From Pseudoalteromonas sp. XMcav2-N (GTDB lineage Bacteria > Pseudomonadota > Gammaproteobacteria > Enterobacterales > Alteromonadaceae): 64,000 nt of DNA. The DNA is taken from contig NZ_JAMXSF010000021.1 of the NCBI RefSeq assembly GCF_024124545.1, forward strand, positions 49,079 through 113,078, written 5' to 3'. Under the pieces are notes generated by a model. It saw only the letters and a program-made list of their open reading frames with translations. It searched no databases and had not been told where the DNA came from. Every line of letters begins with the position of its first letter. Within the stretch, counting starts at the first letter, position 1. Below, in pieces: positions 44,260 through 53,573 of this stretch. The translations under genes and the position numbers were made by a program.

Positions 44260-45063
44260 ATGACCATCCAAGACTACATTCAGTCATTACAGCTGACACA
44301 CAATCAGGTTTCGCTTGAACAGCTCGCAGAATTTCAAACTAAGCATCTTGATTTGTATAGCTTTTCTAGCATTAATGCGATGAGCGAAGAGATTTTGTCT
44401 CTGGATGTGGAGGCACTGCTAACGCGATTAATTGAAAATAAGCAGGGAGGTTACTGCTTTGAACACAATAAACTGGCTTATCTGGCCCTTGCTGAGCTGG
44501 GGTATGAAGTGCAGCCTCTGCTGGCAAGAGTGTTGGTGAACGGTCTAGAAGACAACCCCAGAACCCATCGCATCACCTTGGTCCACCTTGGAGAAGAGAG
44601 CTATCTGGTTGATGTCGGCTTTGGTTCCAAGTCACTCAGTGCGCCACTGCCAGTGTCAAAGTCTGGTTATGTTGACGTAGAGAGCTATCGCTACAAAATT
44701 ATCCGATCGGCAGATACCATCCGTGTCGAAATTGTGCATCCGGAAGAAGTGAGCCTTTACAGCGCCGATTTAAGCAGGGTGACTGAAAAAGACTTTGAGG
44801 TTGTACACTACTACAGCCATCAGCACCCGGATTCGTATTTTGCGAATAACCTGGTGCTGGCACGCATTACCAATGGCAAACGGTACACGCTACGCAATTT
44901 ACTTTATGGTGAATTACATGAAGCCAGTCAAATCAGCACACACATTGACGTAACGTCTGCGTCACAGCTGCAGTCGATACTGCAACAAAAATTTTTGTTG
45001 CACATCGATATGGCGAAAGCCGAGCATCTATACACATTGGCACAAGATAAAATGGTCGGTTAA
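44260..45063 (+). CDS. nat: Arylamine N-acetyltransferase
   Basis: A 267-residue NAT. The catalytic triad is visible: Cys in GGYCFEHN (near residue 69), His in RTHRITLVHL (near residue 106) and Asp in YLVDVGFGS (near residue 122). It transfers acetyl from acetyl-CoA to arylamines or hydrazines. AAGGA lies 6 bases before the ATG at 44260; an in-frame upstream start at 44239 would add 7 residues. It is convergent with a MarR-type regulator. Confidence 0.93.
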   Translation: MTIQDYIQSLQLTHNQVSLEQLAEFQTKHLDLYSFSSINAMSEEILSLDVEALLTRLIENKQGGYCFEHNKLAYLALAELGYEVQPLLARVLVNGLEDNPRTHRITLVHLGEESYLVDVGFGSKSLSAPLPVSKSGYVDVESYRYKIIRSADTIRVEIVHPEEVSLYSADLSRVTEKDFEVVHYYSHQHPDSYFANNLVLARITNGKRYTLRNLLYGELHEASQISTHIDVTSASQLQSILQQKFLLHIDMAKAEHLYTLAQDKMVG

Positions 45064-45114
45064 ATCGGCTTGCAGGCTGCGACACGCACAAGTGTCTCAG
45101 GCCTGTGCAAAAAA

Positions 45115-45609
45115 TTAGTGGTTAAAGTGGACCAGTAACTTTCTTAACAGATCAGCCAGCTGAGTGCGCTCTTCAGACGCAAGTGGCGAAAGCAGTTCTT
45201 CGCCTTTGGCTACATGTTCCGAAATCACTTCATCAATCAGTGTTAACCCCTGCTCTGTAATAGCAACCATGACGCCACGCCTGTCGTTGGGGTCGGGGTT
45301 CCGGGTGACTAAGCCTTTATTTTCCAGTTTATCGATACGGTTAGTCATGGAGCCCGAAGTTAGCATCAGTGTTTGCAGCAGTTGATTGGGGGTTAATGTG
45401 TAGGGCTTACCTGAACGTCGCAATGTAGCAAGTACGTCGAATTCACCGCCATTGAGTCCAAAGCGGCTGAATACTGTATGGAGTTCCTTACTAAAAATAG
45501 CATCTGTTCTAATCAAACGGCCCATGACGGCCATGGGAGCAGGGTCTATATCTGGCCTTTCTTTATGCCACTGCGCCAGCACAGTATCGACTAAATCTTG
45601 TTTTTGCAT
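45115..45609 (-). CDS. MarR-family transcriptional regulator
   Basis: A 164-residue winged-helix regulator: recognition-helix region TPNQLLQTLMLTSGSMTNRIDKLE (about residues 87-110) and wing segment RNPDPNDRRGVMVAIT. MarR proteins typically respond to phenolic or aromatic compounds. The divergent side (45610-45874) has no gene, so its targets are not obvious; the neighbouring nat gene is convergent. Confidence 0.9.
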   Translation of the reverse strand: MQKQDLVDTVLAQWHKERPDIDPAPMAVMGRLIRTDAIFSKELHTVFSRFGLNGGEFDVLATLRRSGKPYTLTPNQLLQTLMLTSGSMTNRIDKLENKGLVTRNPDPNDRRGVMVAITEQGLTLIDEVISEHVAKGEELLSPLASEERTQLADLLRKLLVHFNH

Positions 45610-45844
45610 AACCTGTACACATCGTTTTGTGGAACCATAAAAATACGTGGAAAGAAACTTGAAAGCAAGAATATCTGTTTACATAGTCTCTATATAAAGG
45701 TAAGTCTTGTTGAACAAGCTGGTTTTGGATTTATTGCCATGGTTATACGAATGTTTCCTGGCATTATTAGATGGGTAAATTGTTAAACCTTTAGTTTTTA
45801 GGAGCCTCAGGGCACCTTCAGTACGCATGATCGAGCCCCTCAAG

Positions 45845-45876
45845 AAACAAAGTGATAGAGAGGCTCACTTTGTTTT
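45845..45876 (-). terminator. Hairpin at the end of the MBL-fold gene
   Basis: AAACAAAGTGA pairs perfectly with TCACTTTGTTT (11 bp, nine-base loop), touching the stop codon of the minus-strand gene. The upstream 45610-45844 stretch holds nothing else I can support. Confidence 0.6.
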
Positions 45877-47323
45877 ACATCATATTAGCTTGAGAGGCTT
45901 TGTCCATCACCTTTAGAGAGATATTGTTATTGAAGTGGTGGCCGACAATTCGTCTTACGGGAAGCTGCTTACTTCTTACAAAATCTATGAATGCTCCGGT
46001 ATGGGCGGGCAGCACCTTTGTTATCGTATTGTCAAATGGGATCTGCAGGAAATCGGCTTGATATATGAGCCCGCTTTCGTTGAAAAAAGCAAAGCTCTGT
46101 CGTTTCGAATGCGCATTTTCCAGCACGTAAAAACTGACCCCATCAACCGATTGTTCATGCTCTATCGTGTGAAATTTGAACGTATGTATCTGGTCTGAAA
46201 AAGGAGGGTATTCTTTTATTGCTTCGATGGTGTATGCATCGGCACGGATCAAGGCGCCGATCTTGGCATAAGATCCCAGACCTGCAATGTGGTTACCATG
46301 TGGATGGGTGACATAAACAGAAGTAATTTTTTTATTCGGAAATTTTTCAGTAATATGCTGAATGGTTTTTTCAGACTGCTCAGAACTGGTTGGTGCACCA
46401 AATACCTGAACTTCATTGTTGTTGGTTCTAAATAATATGTTGCGCCATGCTCCTGAGTCAGTCAGGAGAAACAAGTTAGGTGCAATTTCCTCAGAAACTA
46501 AAACTTTATCATTTTTAGGGATTATCGGACCATAACCAATCGGTACTTTAAGACGTTCTGGCGCGATTTTCTCAATCACTTCAAAATTTTCCATATGCTT
46601 AATAAAAGTAGGTTTGGTATCACCGTTGTAATATTTCATCACGGAGCGGGCAAAAGTTAATCCATGAACACTTTGGTAATCGTCATAGGTATACAGCCGT
46701 TGTTTAGTTTTATTATGGATGGATATCAGCCTCAGTGGCGTGTTATTGAAGGTGTACTCGATGACAGAACCACTTTCTTGATTATGTGTCAGCTTAGTAA
46801 GTCCGAGGCGAGTATTTGAAGAGATGAATACGCTATTTTTTATGTTGTTCTCGCTAAGCAGCTGACGTACAGCAAGAAAATCAATGTTCATCAGGTAGAG
46901 GTTTTTTAGCCGCTCAAATGAATTTAAGCTTTGCTTTACCACCCGCTTACCGTAGAAGGCCCCATTTCTTGAATATCTGAAGCTATGAGTATCGTTTTGG
47001 AAGTGAACTTCGTCACTTTCCATTCCGCCAGTGAAGTAATGTGTTACGTTTTCGGTATAGTGTTTTCTATCCAGATCAAATTGCGTTACTTTGAAAGCTG
47101 TATATCTACTAGGTGCCTTATAGTCCCATGAATCGTAGGGGTCACTTCGACCTAGATATCGCTGAGTCAGAGAAAAGGCTTTTATATTTGTGGTGTTTTG
47201 GTAGTGAGCATTAAGTTGCGCCATGAACTTCTCAACCTCTGATGCCTGGGTTGAAATGCTGTTAAGCAGCACCAGGCTTAATAACGTAATTTTCACGGTA
47301 TAATATGCCAAGCAGAACTTCAT
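45875..47323 (-). CDS. Secreted MBL-fold protein with altered metal motif
   Basis: A 482-residue protein with a signal peptide (ending STQAS). The first two-thirds are beta-rich and not recognised; the C-terminal domain is a metallo-beta-lactamase fold. The usual HxHxDH reads HPHGNH (near residue 368), replacing the Asp by Asn. The other ligands appear present: His in ENAHSK, Asp in IYQADF and His in IVGHHF. I chose the ATG at 47323, preceded by AAGGAAG; an upstream in-frame ATG at 47425 would precede the signal peptide by 34 residues. Substrate unknown. Confidence 0.72.
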   Translation of the reverse strand: MKFCLAYYTVKITLLSLVLLNSISTQASEVEKFMAQLNAHYQNTTNIKAFSLTQRYLGRSDPYDSWDYKAPSRYTAFKVTQFDLDRKHYTENVTHYFTGGMESDEVHFQNDTHSFRYSRNGAFYGKRVVKQSLNSFERLKNLYLMNIDFLAVRQLLSENNIKNSVFISSNTRLGLTKLTHNQESGSVIEYTFNNTPLRLISIHNKTKQRLYTYDDYQSVHGLTFARSVMKYYNGDTKPTFIKHMENFEVIEKIAPERLKVPIGYGPIIPKNDKVLVSEEIAPNLFLLTDSGAWRNILFRTNNNEVQVFGAPTSSEQSEKTIQHITEKFPNKKITSVYVTHPHGNHIAGLGSYAKIGALIRADAYTIEAIKEYPPFSDQIHTFKFHTIEHEQSVDGVSFYVLENAHSKRQSFAFFNESGLIYQADFLQIPFDNTITKVLPAHTGAFIDFVRSKQLPVRRIVGHHFNNNISLKVMDKASQANMM

Positions 47324-47692
47324 TGATGCTTCCTTTATCAGTAATGGAGAGTGTATTAACTTAACTAACAGCTTGGCCTTTAGCATGTAAACTTTTGTAA
47401 AACCCTGATTTCGAGTACTACCCATCTGCTTGAGTTGAGAGCTGTAGTTGCTTTAGCTGCGAATAACCTGATTAGTAGCAAGCAGAAGAAGCAAATTAAA
47501 CTACAGCGCAGCTATGTATCACGAAGGCTTAAACCCAGAGTTGGCCTGTTTATCACCCAATTAGTATTAGATGTGGTCACTTAAACTTAAAAGTGGCGTG
47601 TCTGTGGTAGCTTTTATCACGTCAGAAAACCCTTTAAACTGCCGCATACTCGTTTGTCACGCATATCGTGCAGTAAACTCATGTGATTTAAG
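47324..47692. other. Gene-free spacer
   Basis: A 369-base gap between the MBL-fold gene and the zinc-ribbon gene. Short open frames exist but none has a ribosome site or family signal. It must hold both divergent promoters, which I cannot define. Confidence 0.4.
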
Positions 47693-47944
47693 ATGGCTAA
47701 ACCCAGCAAAAAAGGCCCCACTAAAACCGTCGATATCTATTGTGCAAAATGCAAAGCACCGCTATACAAATATCGCAAGGGCGGTAAAGGGGCACTCGTA
47801 AAATGTTTTAAAGAACGGATCGTGACGGATTTTACCGCTCAAGAGGGCACCTGCCCTAGCTGTGGCACTGTATTCGCCCGGGACACCCTGATCAGAGGCA
47901 CGCCTGCGTATAAAATAATAGGGGGAAAGGTATGGGTGAAGTAG
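47693..47944 (+). CDS. Small zinc-ribbon protein
   Basis: An 83-residue basic protein. Two CxxC pairs, CAKC (near residue 17) and CPSC (near residue 54), form a predicted treble-clef or zinc ribbon, with Lys-rich stretches between (YKYRKGGKGALVKC). The ribosome site is weak. The basic charge would suit nucleic-acid binding, but no specific function can be assigned. Confidence 0.75.
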   Translation: MAKPSKKGPTKTVDIYCAKCKAPLYKYRKGGKGALVKCFKERIVTDFTAQEGTCPSCGTVFARDTLIRGTPAYKIIGGKVWVK

Positions 47945-48300
47945 TAGTAATGGGCTACATAGCCTAGCCTGGCTACGACAGAAGGAAGGTTATATCCACC
48001 AACCTGTGATCTTGCTTACGGCTACAGGGGTCATCGCAGAGGTCGTTGGCCGCTGGTGCGTTTTCACAACCGGCCGCCTGGTAAATGTGGTACAAATAGC
48101 AAACGAACAAACTTTTTATATAGCCAGTACACTGAGGAAAAGCAGACTTATGATAGGCGTCATAGGTACGAACCTGATTGGCTAATGGGCTACACAGCGT
48201 ACCCATTTAAATGTCGATGCAGTGTCAGCACAGTGATCGACACTTTGTTGACATTTTGTGTGTCAGAGTGAGCCTAATCGACCGACAGAGTGACTAAACG
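47945..48300. other. Spacer without recognisable genes
   Basis: This 356-base stretch contains only short frames with unusual composition (rich in Tyr, Cys and Arg) and no ribosome sites. I see no gene in it. It may be decaying coding DNA related to the pseudogene that follows. Confidence 0.35.
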
Positions 48301-48643
48301 ATGTGACAATGCACCATTTTTCTTCTTTGTGCGTCATTTACTTCACCCGTGCCAGCCAAAGCGCAATCTGAGGTCATGCAGATGCCACTCGATATTGCGG
48401 GCTGACCGCTGGATTCACACCATCAACAGGCTAGCCTAAATGTGTATCAGGCCTATCATATAGAGCGCGGAGTAACGTCTTATGGAGTGAACATCAATGG
48501 TGTACGCGTTTAACAAAAGCTGGTTATTATCCTTTGGTGCGGATTATGAAATGTATGCCTCATAAGTGACAGGTAGCCCGTTAATGAAAGTCGGTCGCGA
48601 CACAGAAGGCGAGGCTGGTCTGGGTGTGGTGTATCGCTTTTAA
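48301..48643 (+). pseudogene. Remnant of a MipA/OmpV-family outer-membrane protein gene
   Basis: Reading across frames and stops gives a signal-peptide-like start (IFLLCASFTSPVPAKAQSEV), then VYQAYHIERGVTSYGVNING, then in another frame AFNKSWLLSFGADYEMYAS, a stop, VTGSPLMKVG and finally GEAGLGVVYRF and a stop. The closing W...Y...SPL...G-YRF pattern is that of MipA/OmpV beta-barrels. About 340 bases remain of a gene normally near 750, with at least three in-frame stops and one frameshift. Being next to a two-component system suggests it was once the regulated target. Confidence 0.6.
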
Positions 48644-48665
48644 TCAATAACTGGAGTTGAATAAG

Positions 48666-49340
48666 GTGTTGCGAATACTAATAGCAGAAGACCATCTGGA
48701 TATAGCTGAGAACATTGGTGATTTTTTAACAGCCAAAGGGCACCAGGTGGATTATGCATATGATGGTGTAATGGCAGTGAGTTTAGCACAAGAGCAAACG
48801 TTTGATGCCATTATTATGGATATTAAAATGCCCAAACTGGATGGCTTAAAAGCAACCAGGCAAATAAGAGAGGGGGCGCAGCCATCGGTTCCTATTTTAA
48901 TGCTGACGGCCAAAGACCGTTTGGATGATAAGCTGGTGGGCTTTGATTCAGGGGCGGACGACTATATCTTAAAACCTTTTGCCATTTCTGAACTGTATGC
49001 CCGCCTGGTCGCTCATACTCGTAAAGCACAAAAAGACTACCATCATGTGACGCGATTAAGCGGTCTTGAATTAAATAAGCAAAATAAAACAGCGAGTTTT
49101 AATGGGACGCCGCTTCAGTTAAACCCGACCACCTTTAAAATTTTAACCTTGCTGTGTAAACAGTATCCTAACCTGGTTAATAAGTCAGAGCTGGAGTTCC
49201 AACTCTGGGCGGATGCATTGCCAGAAAATGACTTACTGAGAAGTCATATCTACAACCTGCGAAAGTCGCTGTCGGGGTGTGCTGAGCACATTAAGATCCA
49301 GTCGAAACATGGTCAAGGGTATCAGCTTGTTTTTCTCTGA
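48666..49340 (+). CDS. OmpR-family response regulator
   Basis: A 224-residue regulator. The receiver domain has the acidic pair in LIAEDHLDIAE, the phospho-Asp in IIMDIKMPKLDG (near residue 50) and the Lys of YILKPF. The C-terminal winged helix starts near residue 125 and ends HIYNLRKSL...IKSKHGQGYQLVFL. The GTG at 48666 with GGAG 9 bases upstream is preferred over a TTG at 48657. It overlaps its kinase gene and follows the MipA/OmpV remnant, an association seen in envelope-stress or peptide-sensing systems; the signal is unknown. Confidence 0.88.
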   Translation: MLRILIAEDHLDIAENIGDFLTAKGHQVDYAYDGVMAVSLAQEQTFDAIIMDIKMPKLDGLKATRQIREGAQPSVPILMLTAKDRLDDKLVGFDSGADDYILKPFAISELYARLVAHTRKAQKDYHHVTRLSGLELNKQNKTASFNGTPLQLNPTTFKILTLLCKQYPNLVNKSELEFQLWADALPENDLLRSHIYNLRKSLSGCAEHIKIQSKHGQGYQLVFL

Positions 49341-50619
49341 CTGGCGTTCAAAGCTTTCTCTTTTTATCCGCACATTGAGCCTGAGTCAGCGTGTTAAAGG
49401 CACTTTTATCGTTAGTTTTTGCGTATTCTGTGGGCTTAGTTTGCTGGTGATCTTTGCTGCGACAAAAGGCACCGAAGATTATATTTTTGAAAAGCAGCTT
49501 AGCAGGGCTGTAACGCAGTTCAGGCAGCACTATGCTAACAGACATACCTTCTTGTTTCCCGCAGGGATGACGGCTTATGCCAGTTTTGCAGATATTCCGC
49601 CATCGCTGGCTATCTATATTGGCAAAAGTGCTCCCGGAATATATGAGCTTGAGCACCCTGGTGAGGAAGATTTCCACTATGCTATTGCCGTTATGCCGGA
49701 CAACGTTTTGTACTATTTTATCTATGATGTGAACGACGTTGAGATTTCTGAAAGCTTAGAGCGTATGATGATGCAGATTATTTTTGCTAGTTTTACGCTG
49801 TTTATCTTTCTGTTTTTCTTGGTTTTTCACCTCGTACTCAAACGCTCAATGGCACCTATGTTTACCTTGATTGAACAGGTGAAAAAAAATGGCGACACAC
49901 CCGGCGCGCGCTTTGTTAGTGACTACAAATATCAGGATGATGAAATTGGACTGCTTAACAAGACGTTGGTTGAGCATGCACAACGAATTGAGGCCTTTGT
50001 TCAGCGAGAGCGCGAGTTTACGAGTTTTGCCAGTCACGAGTTGCGTACGCCTGTTACGGTCATCAAAGGCGTGAACGAACTACTGAAACTACACTGCGAG
50101 ACTAACCCAGATCTCACTAAACCTTTGGCCAGGCTGGATCGTGCCGTGAACAGTATGGAAGATATGATCTCTGTGCTACTTGAACTGGCAAGAGAGGAAG
50201 GTGCAGGGGAGACAGAGCTGGCGACAATCGCTACGATAGTTCAGGAAATCATGCAGGCATTTGAAGGTCAGGCTGAGAAAAACGGCAAAACTCTGTCACT
50301 GCATATGACATCATACACGAGTGAGACAATTTCACGTGTGAATGGTTTGATAGTCATGGGAAATCTGGTCAGAAATGCGATTCAACATTCAACAGGCGCG
50401 GACATTGAGCTCTGTGTAACCGGCTGTGCTTTTAGGGTAACTAATACACTACAAGCTGATCAGCAGCACAGCGTGGAGTTTTTCTCTGGGGTTGAGCAGG
50501 GTTATGGATTAGGGAAAATAATTGTTGAGCGCATTTGCCGTCAGCAAAACTGGCATTACACCCAGCGGGTAGAGGCGGGCAAGATCACCGCAACAATCCG
50601 GTTTTTTAGTCATATTTAA
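49327..50619 (+). CDS. Sensor histidine kinase
   Basis: A kinase of about 430 residues partnered with the regulator just upstream. Two transmembrane helices (about residues 22-45 and 150-175) flank a periplasmic sensor of roughly 100 residues. HAMP-like linker, HisKA with the phospho-His in FASHELRTPVTVIKG (near residue 229) and a HATPase domain with NLVRNAIQHS and YGLGKIIVERI follow. The start is uncertain: a TTG at 49327 has AAGGG 7 bases upstream, and ATGs at 49279 and 49309 are alternatives. Signal not inferable. Confidence 0.87.
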   Translation: MFFSDWRSKLSLFIRTLSLSQRVKGTFIVSFCVFCGLSLLVIFAATKGTEDYIFEKQLSRAVTQFRQHYANRHTFLFPAGMTAYASFADIPPSLAIYIGKSAPGIYELEHPGEEDFHYAIAVMPDNVLYYFIYDVNDVEISESLERMMMQIIFASFTLFIFLFFLVFHLVLKRSMAPMFTLIEQVKKNGDTPGARFVSDYKYQDDEIGLLNKTLVEHAQRIEAFVQREREFTSFASHELRTPVTVIKGVNELLKLHCETNPDLTKPLARLDRAVNSMEDMISVLLELAREEGAGETELATIATIVQEIMQAFEGQAEKNGKTLSLHMTSYTSETISRVNGLIVMGNLVRNAIQHSTGADIELCVTGCAFRVTNTLQADQQHSVEFFSGVEQGYGLGKIIVERICRQQNWHYTQRVEAGKITATIRFFSHI

Positions 50620-50759
50620 CGGAGCTTAAGCTAGCTCAATGAATTGAATCGCACTCACGACAAGGAGTGCGATTAGCAACGGGTTGTTTGAGCCAGAAAC
50701 TCCAGTTATTGCATCATCATGGAATATACTGGCTGGGATTTGTTCTGTCTTGTAGAGGG

Positions 50760-51275
50760 TTATTTTTCAAAAAAGCCTAATTCGGTATTTTCGTATGTTT
50801 CAATTTTGCTCTCTATGACTTTACCTGTTTCTATTTCTTCTACCCAGACGGCAGAGTAGTCTGCGCCCAAAGTGCCTTTTACAACGTACCTGACGTCAGG
50901 GGTCGGGGTAAAAGTGAGGTCTCCCGTAATTTCGTATACAGTTCCCGAGAGAGTTTGAACCGGGGCTGCATACACGGTTCTGCCCATAAGCGTTAAGGTA
51001 ATCGGTTCAGAAGAGGGAACTGCGGTTGTGATATGAGAAGTCGTCAGGGAAAAACCTTGTCCATAAGTGGCTGAACGGCTGGCTCCCAGACTGTTGTCGA
51101 TCAGTTTGCCATTGACTTTATAGAGAAAAAATATGTCCGCTTTACTCGCGGAGTGTCGCTTATCTGTGCTTCCTATGGTGGACGTTGGGCCATTATAGTT
51201 GTCGGGGATAGGTGAGTGAGTAGTCGCACAGCCACTGAGTATCAAAATTGAAAGAAGCAACCAAACCTGTTTCAT
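50760..51275 (-). CDS. Lipoprotein of unknown function
   Basis: A 171-residue lipoprotein (lipobox ILSGC, Cys about residue 15). A short disordered stretch is followed by a compact beta-rich domain: FFLYKVNGKLIDNSLG and PDVRYVVKGTLGADYSAVWVEE. I do not recognise the family. It is monocistronic and divergent from the protease gene across 652 bases. Preceding 50620-50759 contains no gene. Confidence 0.7.
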   Translation of the reverse strand: MKQVWLLLSILILSGCATTHSPIPDNYNGPTSTIGSTDKRHSASKADIFFLYKVNGKLIDNSLGASRSATYGQGFSLTTSHITTAVPSSEPITLTLMGRTVYAAPVQTLSGTVYEITGDLTFTPTPDVRYVVKGTLGADYSAVWVEEIETGKVIESKIETYENTELGFFEK

Positions 51276-51829
51276 AAAGTTTCCTTATTATTATGTAGAT
51301 TATAGAGTTTCCTGTTAAAGGGTCGCACACCCTTAGTTTTAAAATCCAGTCATTATTTAACATGCAGGCATTTTTGTGAGTGCACTTGTTTGAGGCTCAG
51401 TGAATATACAGGTATCCACATTCAGGCATATAGCGAAAAGTGAGTACTGTAGCTTTGCGCTTATAGTTTTGAAAAGTGTGCTTAATCTCAGATAAAAACG
51501 CATTTCGATGAGTCTTCAGAGCTTCGCTGCACTATTTTCAGGTTGAAAAATTTTCACAGCTTAGCTGCTTGTACCTGTAGTTTACCTGTCTGACACCGCC
51601 TAAAAAGGTCATTCCTCATGATCTCAGGGAGAAAGTTGAATACAAATTGATCACTAAATTTACATTAAATATCAATATATATGTCATTTTTAACAGTTGA
51701 CCAAAGGAAATGTTATAACAATTTTATCATATTCATGTTGCAATTGGACCGTTCCAGTTGCTACCTTTGTTAACAGTTTTACAACACAATACTGATATGT
51801 TTATCGCGGTAGATGACCTTGTTGTATGG
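51276..51829. other. Long AT-rich spacer before the protease gene
   Basis: No supported gene in this stretch. It is AT-rich with many short A/T runs and probably carries promoters for the lipoprotein (minus) and the secreted protease (plus). Confidence 0.4.
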
Positions 51830-51854
51830 GTACAAGTAGTTAAACCACTTGTAC
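51830..51854. promoter_or_regulatory. 25-bp near-perfect palindrome upstream of the secreted protease
   Basis: GTACAAGTAGTT, a central A, AACCACTTGTAC: 12-base arms with a single mismatch. It lies 73 bases before the protease ATG, in the range of a dimeric operator. Alternatively it forms a hairpin in the leader RNA. Confidence 0.5.
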
Positions 51855-51927
51855 GCTCTGTGTGTCAGAGTGGCTGTTTAAGTGCATTGTCAGTGACAAA
51901 AAAGTGATAATACAACAAGGAGAAGAC

Positions 51928-53505
51928 ATGAGTACCAAGCGTTTTAAACTATCGGCTATTTCCACTTTAATGCTGTCAGCAATGAGTTTGCCAGCGCTAG
52001 CACAAGCCCCTGTTTTTCAAGGGCAAGAAGAAAGTTCTAAACTGGAAATTAAGTCGACAAAGAGCGAAAAAAACCGCTACATCATTCGCTTCAATGAAGC
52101 ACTGTCTGGCGGTAAAAACAGCTTTAATAATTTTATCGCGCTCAATTATCTGTTTACTGCGGGTGCCGAGCCGCTGTTTGCACTTAACGGTCAGCAGTCG
52201 ATGGTTGCTGAGCTGGATGATTACAGTCTTGAAACACTGCGTAGCTTTTCATCTGTTGAGTCAATTGAAATAGACCCCAAGCGTTATATTTTGCCTCTGG
52301 CTAAATCTAACAATCAAATTATGCCATATGCACAGAGTACACCATATGGTATTACCATGGTGCAGGGTCATTTACTGCCTCAATCTAATACCTCTGCAAG
52401 AAAAGCCTGTGTGATCGACACAGGATATAATCTGGGCCACCCTGATTTACCCTATGGTAATGTAACGGGAATTGCGAATAACAGTGCCGTGGGACAGTGG
52501 AACAATGATGGTAACGGTCATGGCACGCACGTTGCCGGTACCATCGCTGCTGAGGACAATAACCAGGGCGTGATTGGTGTTTACCCAGGTATGGACCTGC
52601 ATATTGTTAAGATCTTTAACGATAACGGGCAGTGGACCTATGCATCTGATCTGGTTAATGCAATCCAGCAATGTAAGGATGCAGGCGCGCATGTTGTTAA
52701 TATGAGCCTGGGTGGGGGCAATTACTCCAACAGCGAAAATACTGCCATGCAGAACTTTGTGGATGGTGGCATGATGCTGGTGGCCGCAGCGGGTAATGAT
52801 GGTAATAGCTCTAAGTCTTATCCGGCGTCCTATAATGCGGTTATTTCCGTCGCATCGGTAACATCGAGCGAAAGCCGATCTTCATTTTCTCAGTATAATG
52901 ATCAGGTCGAGCTGGCAGGACCAGGTTCCAGTGTAAACTCGACTTATCCAACCAATACATACCGCAGTCTGAGTGGCACTTCAATGGCCTCGCCTCATGT
53001 GGCCGGTGTGGCTGCTTTGGTATGGAGTCACAACACCCAATGTAATAACCAGGAGATCCGGGCAGCACTGAATGCGACTGCCAAAGACAAAGGTGCCGCG
53101 GGTCGGGATAATTATTATGGTCATGGTATCGTGCAGGCCAAAGCCGCATCGGATTATATCGGCGCAAATGGTTGTCAGGGGGGCGGCGACCCCGGTGGTG
53201 TGACACCGGTTAACGGTTCTTTGCCTAACCTTCAGGGTAATCAGGGTGGCTGGACGCACTATACCTGGGATATTCCTCAGGGTGTAAAAGAGATGAGCCT
53301 GAGTATCACAGGTGGCGCAGGGGATGCGGATCTGTATGTGAGATACAATGCGCAACCCGATGCAAACAATTACACCTGTCGCCCATGGAAAGATGGTAAC
53401 GAGGAGCAGTGTTCATTTGCTAACCCAAGTGCAGGCGTTTGGCACATTAGCTTGTATGGATACAACAGTTACAATGGGGTGACGTTGAATTATTCGTATA
53501 AGTAA
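51928..53505 (+). CDS. Secreted S8 subtilisin-like serine protease with PPC domain
   Basis: A 525-residue extracellular protease. Signal peptide (ending PALAQA), an inhibitor I9-type propeptide (about residues 45-125, NRYIIRFNEALSG), and the S8 catalytic domain with Asp in CVIDTGY, His in NGHGTHVAG and Ser in GTSMASPHVAG. A C-terminal PPC (P-domain-like) module of about 75 residues ends ISLYGYNSYNGVTLNYSYK. Such enzymes are typical secreted nutrient-acquisition or virulence proteases of Pseudoalteromonas and Vibrio. The ATG at 51928 follows AAGGAG. A palindrome upstream may regulate it. Confidence 0.93.
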   Translation: MSTKRFKLSAISTLMLSAMSLPALAQAPVFQGQEESSKLEIKSTKSEKNRYIIRFNEALSGGKNSFNNFIALNYLFTAGAEPLFALNGQQSMVAELDDYSLETLRSFSSVESIEIDPKRYILPLAKSNNQIMPYAQSTPYGITMVQGHLLPQSNTSARKACVIDTGYNLGHPDLPYGNVTGIANNSAVGQWNNDGNGHGTHVAGTIAAEDNNQGVIGVYPGMDLHIVKIFNDNGQWTYASDLVNAIQQCKDAGAHVVNMSLGGGNYSNSENTAMQNFVDGGMMLVAAAGNDGNSSKSYPASYNAVISVASVTSSESRSSFSQYNDQVELAGPGSSVNSTYPTNTYRSLSGTSMASPHVAGVAALVWSHNTQCNNQEIRAALNATAKDKGAAGRDNYYGHGIVQAKAASDYIGANGCQGGGDPGGVTPVNGSLPNLQGNQGGWTHYTWDIPQGVKEMSLSITGGAGDADLYVRYNAQPDANNYTCRPWKDGNEEQCSFANPSAGVWHISLYGYNSYNGVTLNYSYK

Positions 53506-53537
53506 CCGACTATTTTGAAGTTTACCGATAGAATATG

Positions 53538-53562
53538 AAGGCGCTCGTTGAGCGCCTTTTTT
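53538..53562 (+). terminator. Terminator after the protease gene
   Basis: AAGGCGCT, five-base loop, AGCGCCTT and a T-run. An almost identical copy sits at 61503 downstream of the second fibrinogen-like gene. Confidence 0.88.
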
Positions 53563-53573
53563 AATGGGTTATA

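Noticed and set aside
48056..48271. A 71-codon plus-strand frame
   Set aside because: Unusual Cys/Tyr/Arg composition, no ribosome site, and it lies in what looks like decaying DNA.
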